Source: Clostridiaceae bacterium
GTDB taxonomy: Bacteria; Bacillota; Clostridia; Lachnospirales; Lachnospiraceae
Reading direction: 5' to 3'
DNA length: 40,301 nucleotides
NCBI GenBank assembly: GCA_018378255.1
Contig: JAGZXV010000026.1
Coordinates: 1 to 40,301 of the forward strand
The notes below the pieces were generated by a model. It did not search any database. It saw only the letters and a list, made by a program, of their open reading frames with translations, and had not been told where the DNA came from. Below are positions 24,048 through 31,690 of this stretch, piece after piece. The position numbers were made by a program, and so were the translations under genes. The stretch's first letter is position 1; each line of letters opens with the position of its first letter.

Positions 24048-25496
24048 TTAAAGTAAAAAATACGCGTCAATCTCATCCAGATTCTTTAAAATTCTGCTCT
24101 CTTCCACACCGGTTTCCAACGCCAGCCGGACAGATCCGGCAAACGCTTTGTTTATCTCCTCATCAAATGCCATTTTCTCCAGGTCTGCAAATCTCATAAG
24201 TTCCATTTGGATTTCCAAAACGACCATGCGGTACCGGATATCTAACTGCTGTTTTAACTGTTCCATTTCGCAGTTATAACCGGAAATGATCTTCTGAGCC
24301 TGTTGTCCAGCATATTTTTTACACAACTCATATGCGCATTCACCGGCCAGATTTCCTATAACAGCTCCCAAAACAGGGATAGGAATCAACACCTGTCCTG
24401 CCAGAGAAGCGACAGCGCTTACCGATACGTCAAGGCAGACGGTTTCACAGTTAATAACAAAATCATCCTGGGATATCTCGCCTCTTTTCAGTGCCGCAGC
24501 CTGAGCAGCTACACCAAATGCCGCCGTCACATAAGCGGATGCAACATTTGCCGGAGTGGCAGTAAAATTCGTAAGCGTATAAATCGTGCCTCCGCGGATT
24601 CCGCCTTTTAATGCCCCGGTTCCTGACTGGATACCAACTTCTTTCCAATCCTCTTCATTAAAGTCGAACAGCTTTTTTCCTTCTTTCAGCTTTGACGCAA
24701 CCGCCATACAGAAGGCCAAACCGCCTTCAATGACCGCGCTTGCCGCCGCCGCTTTCACGCCTTCTTTTACAGTGGGTTTTGATTGATCATAGGCTTTCCT
24801 CCGCTGTTTCTGATCCTCTTCCTTTATATCATCCTCTTCTTTTGCAATCGTATCATTTACCTGGTTCAGCTGGACAGCATCATAATTAACCACAGCCGGA
24901 TTTAAGTCCTTCACAACACTTAGGCCTGTATCCCGTTCAAATGCTCTAATGGCTTCAATCAAACTCCATTCCGCTTTTGTTAAAGAGGAGGGATTGGTGT
25001 CTGCAAGTTTTAAAAGCCTTACAATGTCTTCATACTGGTCCTTCGGAATATCATAAGCACCGCCGTTATTCACAAAATCAGGATAATCGGCTAAATGCAT
25101 TTTAACAGCGTTTAGCGTATTTTTCACTCCGTTGTTAAATTTTGACTGGATCATCTGGCTATTTCTCAGATAATCTTCCTTAGCGGTTCTTCCCACTCCC
25201 TCAAATGTATGGTCCCGTTCCAATCCCTGAATCAGCCTTCTGGCATTGGAAAAACATACCTGCACATGCTCTGCGATTTCCCCATGCTTTGTGGACTGAC
25301 TGCCCAGTATATGTTCCGGGTTTGCAATGAACTCTTTCAGTTGCGCCAATTCTTTAAGCGCCTCTTCCAGATTGATGTCCTGCTGGTTCAGACGGGCAAT
25401 TAATTCATCCAGCCGTATCTGGTTAAGGTATGTAATCCACGATGCAACCGCCTGTTCCTGTGTACTCTTTACCGCGCGCGCGGCTCCTCCTGCCAT
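24048..25496 (-). CDS. Large unassigned protein with Gly/Ala-rich hydrophobic domain
   Basis: A 482-residue protein with no family I can name. The N-terminal half is helical and charged (about 1-245), with a His/Glu-rich stretch KHGEIAEH (70-77) and an acidic coiled coil around 210-240. Residues 245-395 are rich in Gly and Ala with several hydrophobic helices (for example AGQVLIPIPVLGAVIGNLAG near 366-385), able to insert in or cross a membrane. A helical C-terminal part (400-482) follows. There is no signal peptide, P-loop or clear nuclease motif. RBS GGAGGAG precedes ATG 25496, 18 bp after the upstream island gene, so the two are co-transcribed. A membrane-active or phage-related role is possible but unproven. 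Confidence 0.8.
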   Translation of the reverse strand: MAGGAARAVKSTQEQAVASWITYLNQIRLDELIARLNQQDINLEEALKELAQLKEFIANPEHILGSQSTKHGEIAEHVQVCFSNARRLIQGLERDHTFEGVGRTAKEDYLRNSQMIQSKFNNGVKNTLNAVKMHLADYPDFVNNGGAYDIPKDQYEDIVRLLKLADTNPSSLTKAEWSLIEAIRAFERDTGLSVVKDLNPAVVNYDAVQLNQVNDTIAKEEDDIKEEDQKQRRKAYDQSKPTVKEGVKAAAASAVIEGGLAFCMAVASKLKEGKKLFDFNEEDWKEVGIQSGTGALKGGIRGGTIYTLTNFTATPANVASAYVTAAFGVAAQAAALKRGEISQDDFVINCETVCLDVSVSAVASLAGQVLIPIPVLGAVIGNLAGECAYELCKKYAGQQAQKIISGYNCEMEQLKQQLDIRYRMVVLEIQMELMRFADLEKMAFDEEINKAFAGSVRLALETGVEESRILKNLDEIDAYFLL

Positions 25497-25514
25497 TTTA
25501 ATTCTCCTCCAGTC

Positions 25515-26366
25515 TTACCGTATCGTCTCATTAAGCAATACGGACAAGGACAGCGTATTGTTTATGAGTGAACCCAGATAGTATTTTTGCTCCTCTGTTA
25601 AAAGGAGATAATCCGCGCCCGTCATGCCCGACAGCTTTGTCTTTTGCTTTTTTATATCTTCATTTAACATGAATGTCTTATCTTTCAATGCATTTATCTT
25701 TTCTGCCGTTTCATCCAGCGCTTCTCCGGCCTTTGACATCTCCTTTGCCTCTTCCACCGCACTGTCTGCCAGATCTTTATTTTTCTTCGTCATTGAAATG
25801 AGGGAAAAGCCGGTTGAAGCGGCCGTAATCCCCCAGCCAATGGGGCCGGCAAGCGCCAGAAACGTTTCTCCGGCGGCCATGCCTGCCCCTCCTTTCACCG
25901 CAAATCCGGCAAATGTCCTGCCGATCCAGGCGATTGCCGCCTTTTGTGCCGCAGCTCCGGACAATGCGCTGATCGCTGTTCCTGTTGATGCCGTTCCAAA
26001 GGTTGTGGCGATGCTCATCAATGCACTCGGAGCCATCGAAGCAATCCCAACCCCCGCCGCCGCTCCGCCCAAAAGATCAACGCCCGACTTAACAGAAATA
26101 TTATATGCTTCTTTGGCATATTCTTCGGTTTCACGAAATTTTTGAAGTTCCCGGCCGATCGTTCCAAACTTAGTACTAAACTCTTTCGGCGTATTAACAA
26201 TGCTGTTAATCACGTTCTGGACAAACCGGATCATTTCTATGGAATCATTTCTCACTCCATACAAACTTTCACACGCCTTTCCCATAATTTTGTATGAGGC
26301 ATTATACCGCTTCCGCGTGTTTTCATGAATTTTCAGCGCTTCTTTTTTCAGTGATCTGTTGAACAT
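25515..26366 (-). CDS. Unassigned helical protein with long glycine-zipper-like segment
   Basis: A 283-residue protein from ATG 26366 (MFNRSLKKEA); GGGGGA is five bases upstream, whereas the in-frame ATG 26387 lacks a site. The layout is a helical, charged N-terminal part (1-95), a nearly uninterrupted Gly/Ala/Ser-rich hydrophobic segment (about 95-192), and a charged coiled coil (193-245) with a short C-terminal tail. This helical-bundle, membrane-hairpin, helical-bundle layout recalls alpha-helical pore-forming proteins, but that is shape only. There is no signal peptide. It is the first gene of a tight run with the 482-residue and DUF697-like genes. Confidence 0.8.
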   Translation of the reverse strand: MFNRSLKKEALKIHENTRKRYNASYKIMGKACESLYGVRNDSIEMIRFVQNVINSIVNTPKEFSTKFGTIGRELQKFRETEEYAKEAYNISVKSGVDLLGGAAAGVGIASMAPSALMSIATTFGTASTGTAISALSGAAAQKAAIAWIGRTFAGFAVKGGAGMAAGETFLALAGPIGWGITAASTGFSLISMTKKNKDLADSAVEEAKEMSKAGEALDETAEKINALKDKTFMLNEDIKKQKTKLSGMTGADYLLLTEEQKYYLGSLINNTLSLSVLLNETIR

Positions 26367-26491
26367 GACATTCCCCCATTTTTTCATAATAATACGAATT
26401 TTTTGTCTGACGATCCATTTATAATCAGTCCTTCTGTGGGGATTTCCTATGAATATAAATCAGTCTCATGGACTTAAATAAGCTGTTTTGC

Positions 26492-26845
26492 TTAATATTT
26501 CCCCTTCCAAACTTTATATCGGTACTTAATAAAGGACACTGAAACAATTATAAAGGATAAGAGCAGATAAAGATACAATGGATAATCATTTTTTCCAAAC
26601 ACGACTAAAATAACTGATCCTGTCAGAATCAGCAGGGCCGAAATAACGGCTTTTGCAACGAGTGAGTATACATCATTATCCATTATAACAGGAATGAACA
26701 TAAAAACCAGCAGCATTGCAGAAAGGGAAAACAGCGACTCCTTTGATATTCCCAGTATTACGCCGACAAGTATAGCAACTAAGGATACGATTGCTCCTTT
26801 TTTAATTTCATACCAGATCATTTTTTCTTTTGTATTATTTTCCAT
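26492..26845 (-). CDS. Small membrane protein of unknown function
   Basis: A 117-residue protein with a short charged N-terminus and about four hydrophobic helices (roughly 17-35, 38-55, 63-83 and 88-107), then a basic tail (KYRYKVWKGKY), predicting cytoplasmic ends. RBS GAGG precedes ATG 26845, and a plausible promoter lies about 80 bases upstream. It is AT-richer than its neighbours and lies 125 bp before the three-gene run. It may belong to the island; I do not recognise it. Confidence 0.7.
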   Translation of the reverse strand: MENNTKEKMIWYEIKKGAIVSLVAILVGVILGISKESLFSLSAMLLVFMFIPVIMDNDVYSLVAKAVISALLILTGSVILVVFGKNDYPLYLYLLLSFIIVSVSFIKYRYKVWKGKY

Positions 26846-26920
26846 AATTATCCTCGTTTCGAAAAAGGGGCCAGGTTAAATATCAGCTGAATTTCGTTTC
26901 ATTGGCGCTTGATTTTGCCT

Positions 26921-26949
26921 ATATTAAAATTGTACCATACAACTGTAAA
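26921..26949 (-). promoter_or_regulatory. Candidate sigma-A-type promoter of the island's first gene
   Basis: On the minus strand TTTACA (26944-26949) and TAATAT (26921-26926) are 17 bp apart, about 75 bases before the start of the small membrane protein. The region is AT-rich, so chance matches are possible. Confidence 0.45.
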
Positions 26950-27026
26950 ATTAACTATATTTTAAGTTAAACCCCGGACATTTTTTCATATAACATTTTA
27001 CACAAACTTACCATAGTCAATCCACG

Positions 27027-27092
27027 GCCGGGAGACCCCGGAACGAGCGGCGGGCAGCAGGCAGCGCGTCGCTCGTTCCGGGGTCTCCCGGC
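27027..27092. repeat. Perfect 23-bp inverted repeat with 20-base loop
   Basis: The left arm (27027-27049, beginning GCCGGGAGACCCCGG) and the right arm (27070-27092) are exact reverse complements around a GC-rich 20-base loop. It begins 31 bases after the spoIIIAH stop. There is no T-run on either side, so it is not a standard intrinsic terminator. Its length, perfection and high GC in an AT-rich gap suggest a dispersed palindromic element or a processing/stability hairpin. Confidence 0.9.
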
Positions 27093-27122
27093 GTTACTCT
27101 TACCAGAAACTAAAATGAAACT

Positions 27123-27884
27123 TTACTCCTCCAAATTAAGCAGCGTAATCACAATATTATCCGCCGTAACTTCCGTCTTTCTCTTCACAATATCCTCGAT
27201 CTGCGCCCGCTGCTGGTCCGTAATGCTGACCGCATTGATCACCACGTCCACTTTTCCGGAAGTAACGCTGACTACAGGATCGGAAAATCCTTTCGCCATG
27301 AGCAGGGTTTCCGCTGCATTTTCTTTTTCTGAAACTTCAGTGAGTTTTAACATATCCTGGATTGCCTGCTGTTTTGCAGCTTCTTCGATATTGGTATTGT
27401 TGATGATACCAAGAAGGGTCTCTTTGTTTTTCGCACGGATCTGCTCACGGCTTAACTGCACATTGGCTATGTAGTCGGTTACGCTCATACCGCTGGTGAG
27501 AACTGCTTCTCCCGGATTTTCCAGTCCGGTTTCCGTTCCCTGGGACGCATCGGCCAAGCTCTCTCCCGCGGCCTGGGATTCGGCGCTGCCGTCTGTCTGC
27601 GCCACACTTTCCGCTTCTTCTAAATCCACATCCCAGCTGGGAATTTCCTGCAGATTATCATCGTTTTTCGAAAGCATTGCCTGGTTCTCAGCCAGGATAT
27701 CTTCATCTGAAATTTCCATCATGCCGGCTTCATAGACAGGATCTGCTGATGCCACCTCTTTTTTGCCTGCATAATTTAAGTATCCGGCTGCCGCGATCAT
27801 AACGGCAAGTGTCGTAATGATGATCTGGTTTCTTCGGAAAAGTTTCTTCATGTTCACATTCTTCGGACTTTTAATATGTTTCAT
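27123..27884 (-). CDS. spoIIIAH: Stage III sporulation protein AH
   Basis: A 253-residue mother-cell protein that forms a channel with SpoIIQ across the engulfed forespore membranes in B. subtilis. It has an N-terminal membrane anchor (about residues 20-38), a Ser/Glu/Ala-rich linker, and a C-terminal EscJ/FliF-like ring-building domain (from about 160) ending in IVITLLNLEE. RBS AAGGAG precedes ATG 27884. It is the last spoIIIA gene, but is separated from spoIIIAG by a 399-bp inserted region. Confidence 0.94.
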   Translation of the reverse strand: MKHIKSPKNVNMKKLFRRNQIIITTLAVMIAAAGYLNYAGKKEVASADPVYEAGMMEISDEDILAENQAMLSKNDDNLQEIPSWDVDLEEAESVAQTDGSAESQAAGESLADASQGTETGLENPGEAVLTSGMSVTDYIANVQLSREQIRAKNKETLLGIINNTNIEEAAKQQAIQDMLKLTEVSEKENAAETLLMAKGFSDPVVSVTSGKVDVVINAVSITDQQRAQIEDIVKRKTEVTADNIVITLLNLEE

Positions 27885-28015
27885 TCCTTACACTCCTTTT
27901 AATCCACCCGCTTTAATACTTTATTTTATGATTGAATATCATGAATATGCATGTTCTGGAAAATTTGCTTAGTTTTACACTAATTATCCTCATCCCTATG
28001 TTATTGTTTTTTTTT

Positions 28016-28055
28016 AAACCATGTTTTATACTTACTTTAAAGACATGGTTTTTGT
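28016..28055 (+). terminator. Possible plus-strand terminator hairpin
   Basis: AAACCATGT (28016-28024) pairs with ACATGGTTT (28043-28051), followed by TT and G, across an 18-base loop. It would stop plus-strand transcripts running antisense to spoIIIA. The stem is only 9 bp and AT-rich. Confidence 0.35.
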
Positions 28056-28083
28056 ATAGTCTCCCGCTCCACGCCAATAATAA

Positions 28084-28260
28084 TGCCAGAAAGGAAGTGC
28101 AGGTGTCCGGGAATACTGGATCGTTGATCCTGCAAAAGAAAAAGTTACCGTATATTTCTATCAGGAGGATGCAGATCCTGTAATTTATGCTTTTAACCAA
28201 TCGATCACCGTAGGCATTTATGGAGATTTGTCTGTCACTGTCGCTGAATTACTCGAATAA
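28084..28260 (+). pseudogene. C-terminal remnant of a Uma2-family (DUF820) nuclease-like protein
   Basis: This plus-strand frame, after a stop at 28081-28083, encodes about 58 residues. The segment GVREYWIVDPAKEKVTVY, then YQEDADPVIYAF and VGIYGDLSVTVAELLE with a stop at 28258, matches the end of Uma2 proteins, PD-(D/E)XK-fold nucleases whose role is unclear. It lacks the N-terminal two thirds and any start or ribosome binding site, so it is a decayed fragment. It is antisense to the spoIIIA operon and lies between the 13-bp repeats. The family call is from memory of the EYWIVDP motif. Confidence 0.75.
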
Positions 28261-28272
28261 GCTAAAATCAAG

Positions 28273-28296
28273 GCGGGTGAATGTTACTCCACCCGC
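28273..28296. repeat. Hairpin at the 3' end of spoIIIAG
   Basis: GCGGGTG (28273-28279) pairs with CACCCGC (28290-28296), overlapping the last codons of spoIIIAG. There is no strong T-run, so it may act as a weak terminator or mRNA stabiliser separating spoIIIAG from spoIIIAH. Confidence 0.5.
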
Positions 28297-28838
28297 TTTA
28301 AAACCTTCACCTTATGCGGCGGTACGTCAAATAAGGCTTCCATCGCCGCAGAAATCTCTGCTTTTACAGTTGGACTTCCTCCTCCCTGAGCGCTGATCAC
28401 AATCCCTGCGATTTCCGGTTTCAATTCTTTTTCCAGCACCGGGGCATTGGCACTTCCCTGGCCGGTCAGCACTGTGCTCTGGCTCTCTTCCTTTTCATCC
28501 GTTTTTCTGGTCCCTCCGCTGCTGTCAGCCTCTTCCACCAAAGACGAAGAGATGCTTTTGTCCACTCTGTATACCTTTTCTTCCGATGATTTCAACACAA
28601 TCATCACATCCACCTCGCCCACCCCATCCACATTGCGCAGCACCTTTTTCACCCGCTTTTCCAGGTCTTCTTCATATTTTACATTGGAACTGCGCCCTGT
28701 TGCCGCCTCAGTGGTCATCTGGGGCATATCTGTTTTTTTCTTAGTTCCTGTGGGAAAGGAAAGGATCAGGAAGATCATTCCGACCGCCAGCAAAATCAGC
28801 CACCGCTCCTTACCGTTCTTCAAGTTGAATTTCCACAT
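28284..28838 (-). CDS. spoIIIAG: Stage III sporulation protein AG
   Basis: A 184-residue membrane-anchored protein that in B. subtilis forms a large ring in the mother-cell membrane as part of the feeding-tube channel. The start is ATG 28838 (MWKFNLK), since GGAGGG lies just upstream; the longer frame uses TTG. One membrane segment lies near residues 13-30, followed by a linker and the ring-building domain with VEKRVKKVL-like and VGEVDVMIVLKSSEEKVY sequences. The start overlaps spoIIIAF by about 29 bp. Confidence 0.93.
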   Translation of the reverse strand: MWKFNLKNGKERWLILLAVGMIFLILSFPTGTKKKTDMPQMTTEAATGRSSNVKYEEDLEKRVKKVLRNVDGVGEVDVMIVLKSSEEKVYRVDKSISSSLVEEADSSGGTRKTDEKEESQSTVLTGQGSANAPVLEKELKPEIAGIVISAQGGGSPTVKAEISAAMEALFDVPPHKVKVLKRVE

Positions 28839-29403
28839 AGGTTCCCTCCAATCCATAATATTCTTCAATCCGTTTCCTCAGCGTGTTAAGCAATGTATTT
28901 TCCTTTACCACCTGGTCACGGTCTCCGATCTCAACCTTTTTTACAGGTTCCACCAACGTTTCCTGGGGACCGGTTTCAGCGGAAACTGTCATGCTGATCC
29001 TGGTTACCTGTCCGAAATTTTCCTTTTCCTGATCTCCCTCAATGGTGACGCTGGTAGATACAGGATAGAAGCCCTCCATCTGCGCCATCTGTTCCAAATC
29101 CCCGGCCACCGCTTCCTGGTATTGTTCAATCACTTTGACGAGACGGATATTTTCCATCCCTATCAGATCGTTTTTTAATTCATCCGCTTCATTTTGAAAG
29201 GAGATGGATTCAAAATAGCGGCTGATTTTATCCTCCAGGCGCAGACTTCCTGTCAGAGGTTTCACCACCAAAAGGATCAGCACCATACCGGCAAAAAGAC
29301 GGATGTATTTTTCATATTTTTTATTGGGAAGCAGGTTTACTGCCACTGTAATAAAGATGAGATAACAGGTAATATTTTTTACCCAGCCGTAAAGCTCTTC
29401 CAT
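28810..29403 (-). CDS. spoIIIAF: Stage III sporulation protein AF
   Basis: About 197 residues from ATG 29403; the track-length GTG start at 29409 adds two residues. Two N-terminal membrane helices (about 8-25 and 32-50) are followed by a soluble domain. It belongs to the SpoIIIAA-AH secretion-like apparatus needed for forespore sigma-G activity. It overlaps both neighbours, as usual for this operon. Confidence 0.93.
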   Translation of the reverse strand: MEELYGWVKNITCYLIFITVAVNLLPNKKYEKYIRLFAGMVLILLVVKPLTGSLRLEDKISRYFESISFQNEADELKNDLIGMENIRLVKVIEQYQEAVAGDLEQMAQMEGFYPVSTSVTIEGDQEKENFGQVTRISMTVSAETGPQETLVEPVKKVEIGDRDQVVKENTLLNTLRKRIEEYYGLEGTYVEIQLEER

Positions 29404-30551
29404 GAACACACCACCGCAATCGTTATAATGAACAATAGGGCCGAGGAAAGCACGATATTCAAAAGCATTTTATGTCCCTGGCCGGTTTTGGATATACAGG
29501 ATACTATGCGCTTGTCGCAGATTGGCTGCAGAATAGCCGCTACCCCCTGGTATAAAAACATCATGACCACCAGTTTTAATACGGGAATTATCATCATGAT
29601 TAAGAGCACCACCACGCCGGCCGCCCCTATGCTGTTCTTTATGAGAACGCCGGACCCCATGACGATCTGGGTTATGGCTCCCGCCCCCTGGCCTAAACCG
29701 GGGATAATCCCGATCAGCTTTTGGACGGTGGCGCTTTTCATGGAATCCACATACGGCAGAACCATGCCCTGAATCATATGGAATCCCAAAACCAGCCCAA
29801 CCAGGGTTTTAAGGCTCCATTCGATGACATTTTTAATCATGTCAGTCAGTTTTGATAAAACATCCTCTTTCGTCACATGACCGGCCAGCACCAGCAGGAT
29901 ATAAACCCTTACAAATGGAACCAGCACGTCCATCAAAAGCCACTGCGCCATGGTGATGGCCCACAAGGTAAACTCATAAACTGCCACCGACGATACGCTT
30001 CCCCCGGCAAACGCGGCTGCCAGAAAAAAAGAGGGCATCAGCACCTGCATGAACTGGAGCACCTGGGATACCGCCTGTCCCGCTATCTGAATGCTGGAAA
30101 AAAAGCTGGTGGCCAGACAGGTAAACAAAAGCAGGTAAGTAACAAAAAATCCGGTTTCCGATATCTGGCTGCTGGTGAATATGCTTGAGAAATTGGAAAA
30201 TACGGCGCCTATAATTCCCAGCGCGATCACCTGGCCCATCAAAAGCGTGCTGTTTCTCAACTCCCTGAACAGATAATCTTTGACGGCCGTTCCCATTTTT
30301 CCCATAACTGTTTTCAGATTTCCCGACATCAAGTCAGCGGCCAGTTCTGAAAACGAAAGATTCCATCCCGTCTGGCTGCTCTGGGCATCGATAAATTTCT
30401 GGATCTCTTCGATATTGAAATCTTCCAGCCCGGCTCCGATTCCCGTGACCACACTCCCTGGATCTGTTTCCGTTCCATAAGAGGTAAAGGTCATGACGGC
30501 CAGGAAAAAAAACAGGAAAAACAAAACTCCGAACAGTTTCTGCCGCCTCAT
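29379..30551 (-). CDS. spoIIIAE: Stage III sporulation protein AE
   Basis: A 390-residue polytopic membrane protein. An N-terminal signal-like helix (LFGVLFFLFFFLAVMTF) is followed by a soluble stretch and several membrane helices. It is the largest membrane component of the spoIIIA apparatus. The start overlaps the spoIIIAD stop (ATGA) and the end overlaps spoIIIAF by 25 bp, indicating translational coupling. Confidence 0.95.
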   Translation of the reverse strand: MRRQKLFGVLFFLFFFLAVMTFTSYGTETDPGSVVTGIGAGLEDFNIEEIQKFIDAQSSQTGWNLSFSELAADLMSGNLKTVMGKMGTAVKDYLFRELRNSTLLMGQVIALGIIGAVFSNFSSIFTSSQISETGFFVTYLLLFTCLATSFFSSIQIAGQAVSQVLQFMQVLMPSFFLAAAFAGGSVSSVAVYEFTLWAITMAQWLLMDVLVPFVRVYILLVLAGHVTKEDVLSKLTDMIKNVIEWSLKTLVGLVLGFHMIQGMVLPYVDSMKSATVQKLIGIIPGLGQGAGAITQIVMGSGVLIKNSIGAAGVVVLLIMMIIPVLKLVVMMFLYQGVAAILQPICDKRIVSCISKTGQGHKMLLNIVLSSALLFIITIAVVCSWKSFTAG

Positions 30552-30934
30552 GCTAAAAATACCTGTAATGTCTCTAAAAGCGCCAGAAGAATGGGCATGC
30601 TGACCGCCAAAATGGTCAGTTTCCCGAAAATTTCCACCTGGGTTCCTATGGCGCCGTACCCCGCATCTTTGCAGATACCGGAAGAAAATTCCGCAATATA
30701 GGTGATTCCAATCATTTTCATCAGCGTCGACAGATAAACGCCGTTGATTTTTATAAATCCCTGAATCCGCTCCATGGTTTCCAGTATGGTGGACAATTTT
30801 TGGAGGCCGTAGAAAAAGATGAAAATTCCGGCGGTTATCACCAGATAAGTTCCATACTCCCCCTTGATCCCTTTGAGCTGTACCGCCAGCAGCACAGCCG
30901 CGATTCCTACAATTGCAATCGTTACAACAGACAC
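30548..30934 (-). CDS. spoIIIAD: Stage III sporulation protein AD
   Basis: A small membrane protein of about 128 residues. Three GTG codons are possible: 30946, 30943 and 30934. GTG 30934 (MSVVTIAIVGI) is preferred because AAAAGGTGGTG lies at workable spacing and the N-terminus then matches the length of B. subtilis SpoIIIAD. It has about four hydrophobic helices. It works with SpoIIIAC in the spoIIIA channel. Confidence 0.9.
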   Translation of the reverse strand: MSVVTIAIVGIAAVLLAVQLKGIKGEYGTYLVITAGIFIFFYGLQKLSTILETMERIQGFIKINGVYLSTLMKMIGITYIAEFSSGICKDAGYGAIGTQVEIFGKLTILAVSMPILLALLETLQVFLA

Positions 30935-30961
30935 AAGTTTCACCACCTTTTATATAGCCGG

Positions 30962-31156
30962 TTACAGCGCAAACAGATTTTTAATTGTTTCAAACAATTC
31001 ATAAATATAAGGCACCATCCAGAATAAGACCAGAATCAGCCCGGCCAGGCTTGTCAGAAATGCCTGTTCCTCTCTTCCGCTGTGTTTGAGCACCTGGCAG
31101 ATAACCGATACCAGGATTCCCACAGCTGCTATCTTGAATATTAAATTAACACCCAT
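30962..31156 (-). CDS. spoIIIAC: Stage III sporulation protein AC
   Basis: A 64-residue membrane protein with two helices (about 4-22 and 35-60). The length and the sequence EEQAFLTSLAGLI are typical. RBS AGGAGA precedes ATG 31156, 12 bp after spoIIIAB. Confidence 0.93.
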   Translation of the reverse strand: MGVNLIFKIAAVGILVSVICQVLKHSGREEQAFLTSLAGLILVLFWMVPYIYELFETIKNLFAL

Positions 31157-31168
31157 CCCGATCTCCTC

Positions 31169-31690
31169 TTAACACATCACTATAGTAAGAAAAAGCCCTC
31201 CCATGATACCCAGACTGGTATAGAGACGACTTTTTTCTCTTTGGTGTTCTCTCAGATACGCGATTGTAAGGTCAAGCTGTTCCAAATATAACAATATGGT
31301 CCGTTCCTGCATTTCACAGTCCAGATATCCCAGATGTTCTCCAAAGGAAATCAGGCTCTGCCTGTCCTCTTTAGAAAGCAGGATGCGGGAATCCATACCA
31401 TTTATTTCCTCGATCCACATGGTAAAAAAAGGTTCCCCGCACTGGTTCCTGATTCTCTGTGAAACAGCGGTAAACAGAGTTCCCAGCACGCCGCCGGACT
31501 TATTTCCGACGCGTTCAAACGCCTCTTCTAACGGGGCATTAGCATAGAGAATCTCTCCCTTTAACAAAAATATCATTTTGCGGAGCTGCTCTAACAGTTC
31601 CAGCCGCTTCTTCCACTGGCCCGCCATAGAGATTCCCAGGCCGCTGGAAGCTGCTATCACGCAGGCGCCGCCGATCATTTTTATGAGCAT
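31169..31690 (-). CDS. spoIIIAB: Stage III sporulation protein AB
   Basis: A 173-residue protein with an N-terminal membrane helix (MIGGACVIAASSGLGI) and a C-terminal helix (LGIMGGLFLTIVMC). It resembles GspF-like secretion platform proteins in its family description. ATG 31690 has AAAGGGAG upstream and overlaps the spoIIIAA stop by 10 bp. Confidence 0.94.
   Translation of the reverse strand: MLIKMIGGACVIAASSGLGISMAGQWKKRLELLEQLRKMIFLLKGEILYANAPLEEAFERVGNKSGGVLGTLFTAVSQRIRNQCGEPFFTMWIEEINGMDSRILLSKEDRQSLISFGEHLGYLDCEMQERTILLYLEQLDLTIAYLREHQREKSRLYTSLGIMGGLFLTIVMC

Larger units (their letters stand above)
27885..28283. other. Non-coding interruption of the spoIIIA operon
   Basis: This 399-bp gap, where spoIIIAG and spoIIIAH are normally close, contains a 13-bp direct repeat with the spoIIIAG end (left copy 27904-27916), a plus-strand hairpin and an antisense Uma2-like remnant, all listed separately. 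It carries no intact gene on the operon strand. The AT content is higher than in the flanking genes. Confidence 0.6.
27904..28301. repeat. 13-bp direct repeats flanking the spoIIIAG-AH interruption
   Basis: CCACCCGCTTTAA occurs at 27904-27916 and 28289-28301. The right copy encodes the end of SpoIIIAG (LKRV), and similarity of the left copy to that gene end extends a few codons further with mismatches. The layout looks like a duplicated target or displaced gene end around an insertion. Confidence 0.65.

Noticed and set aside
23492..26845. Prophage or insertion sequence origin of the island
   Set aside because: No integrase, transposase, capsid or terminase-like protein and no flanking tRNA or clear attachment repeats are seen.
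27932..28183. 83-codon plus-strand open frame starting MNIMNMH
   Set aside because: It is in a different frame from the Uma2-like fragment, lacks a ribosome binding site, and runs through the AT-rich gap as chance coding.
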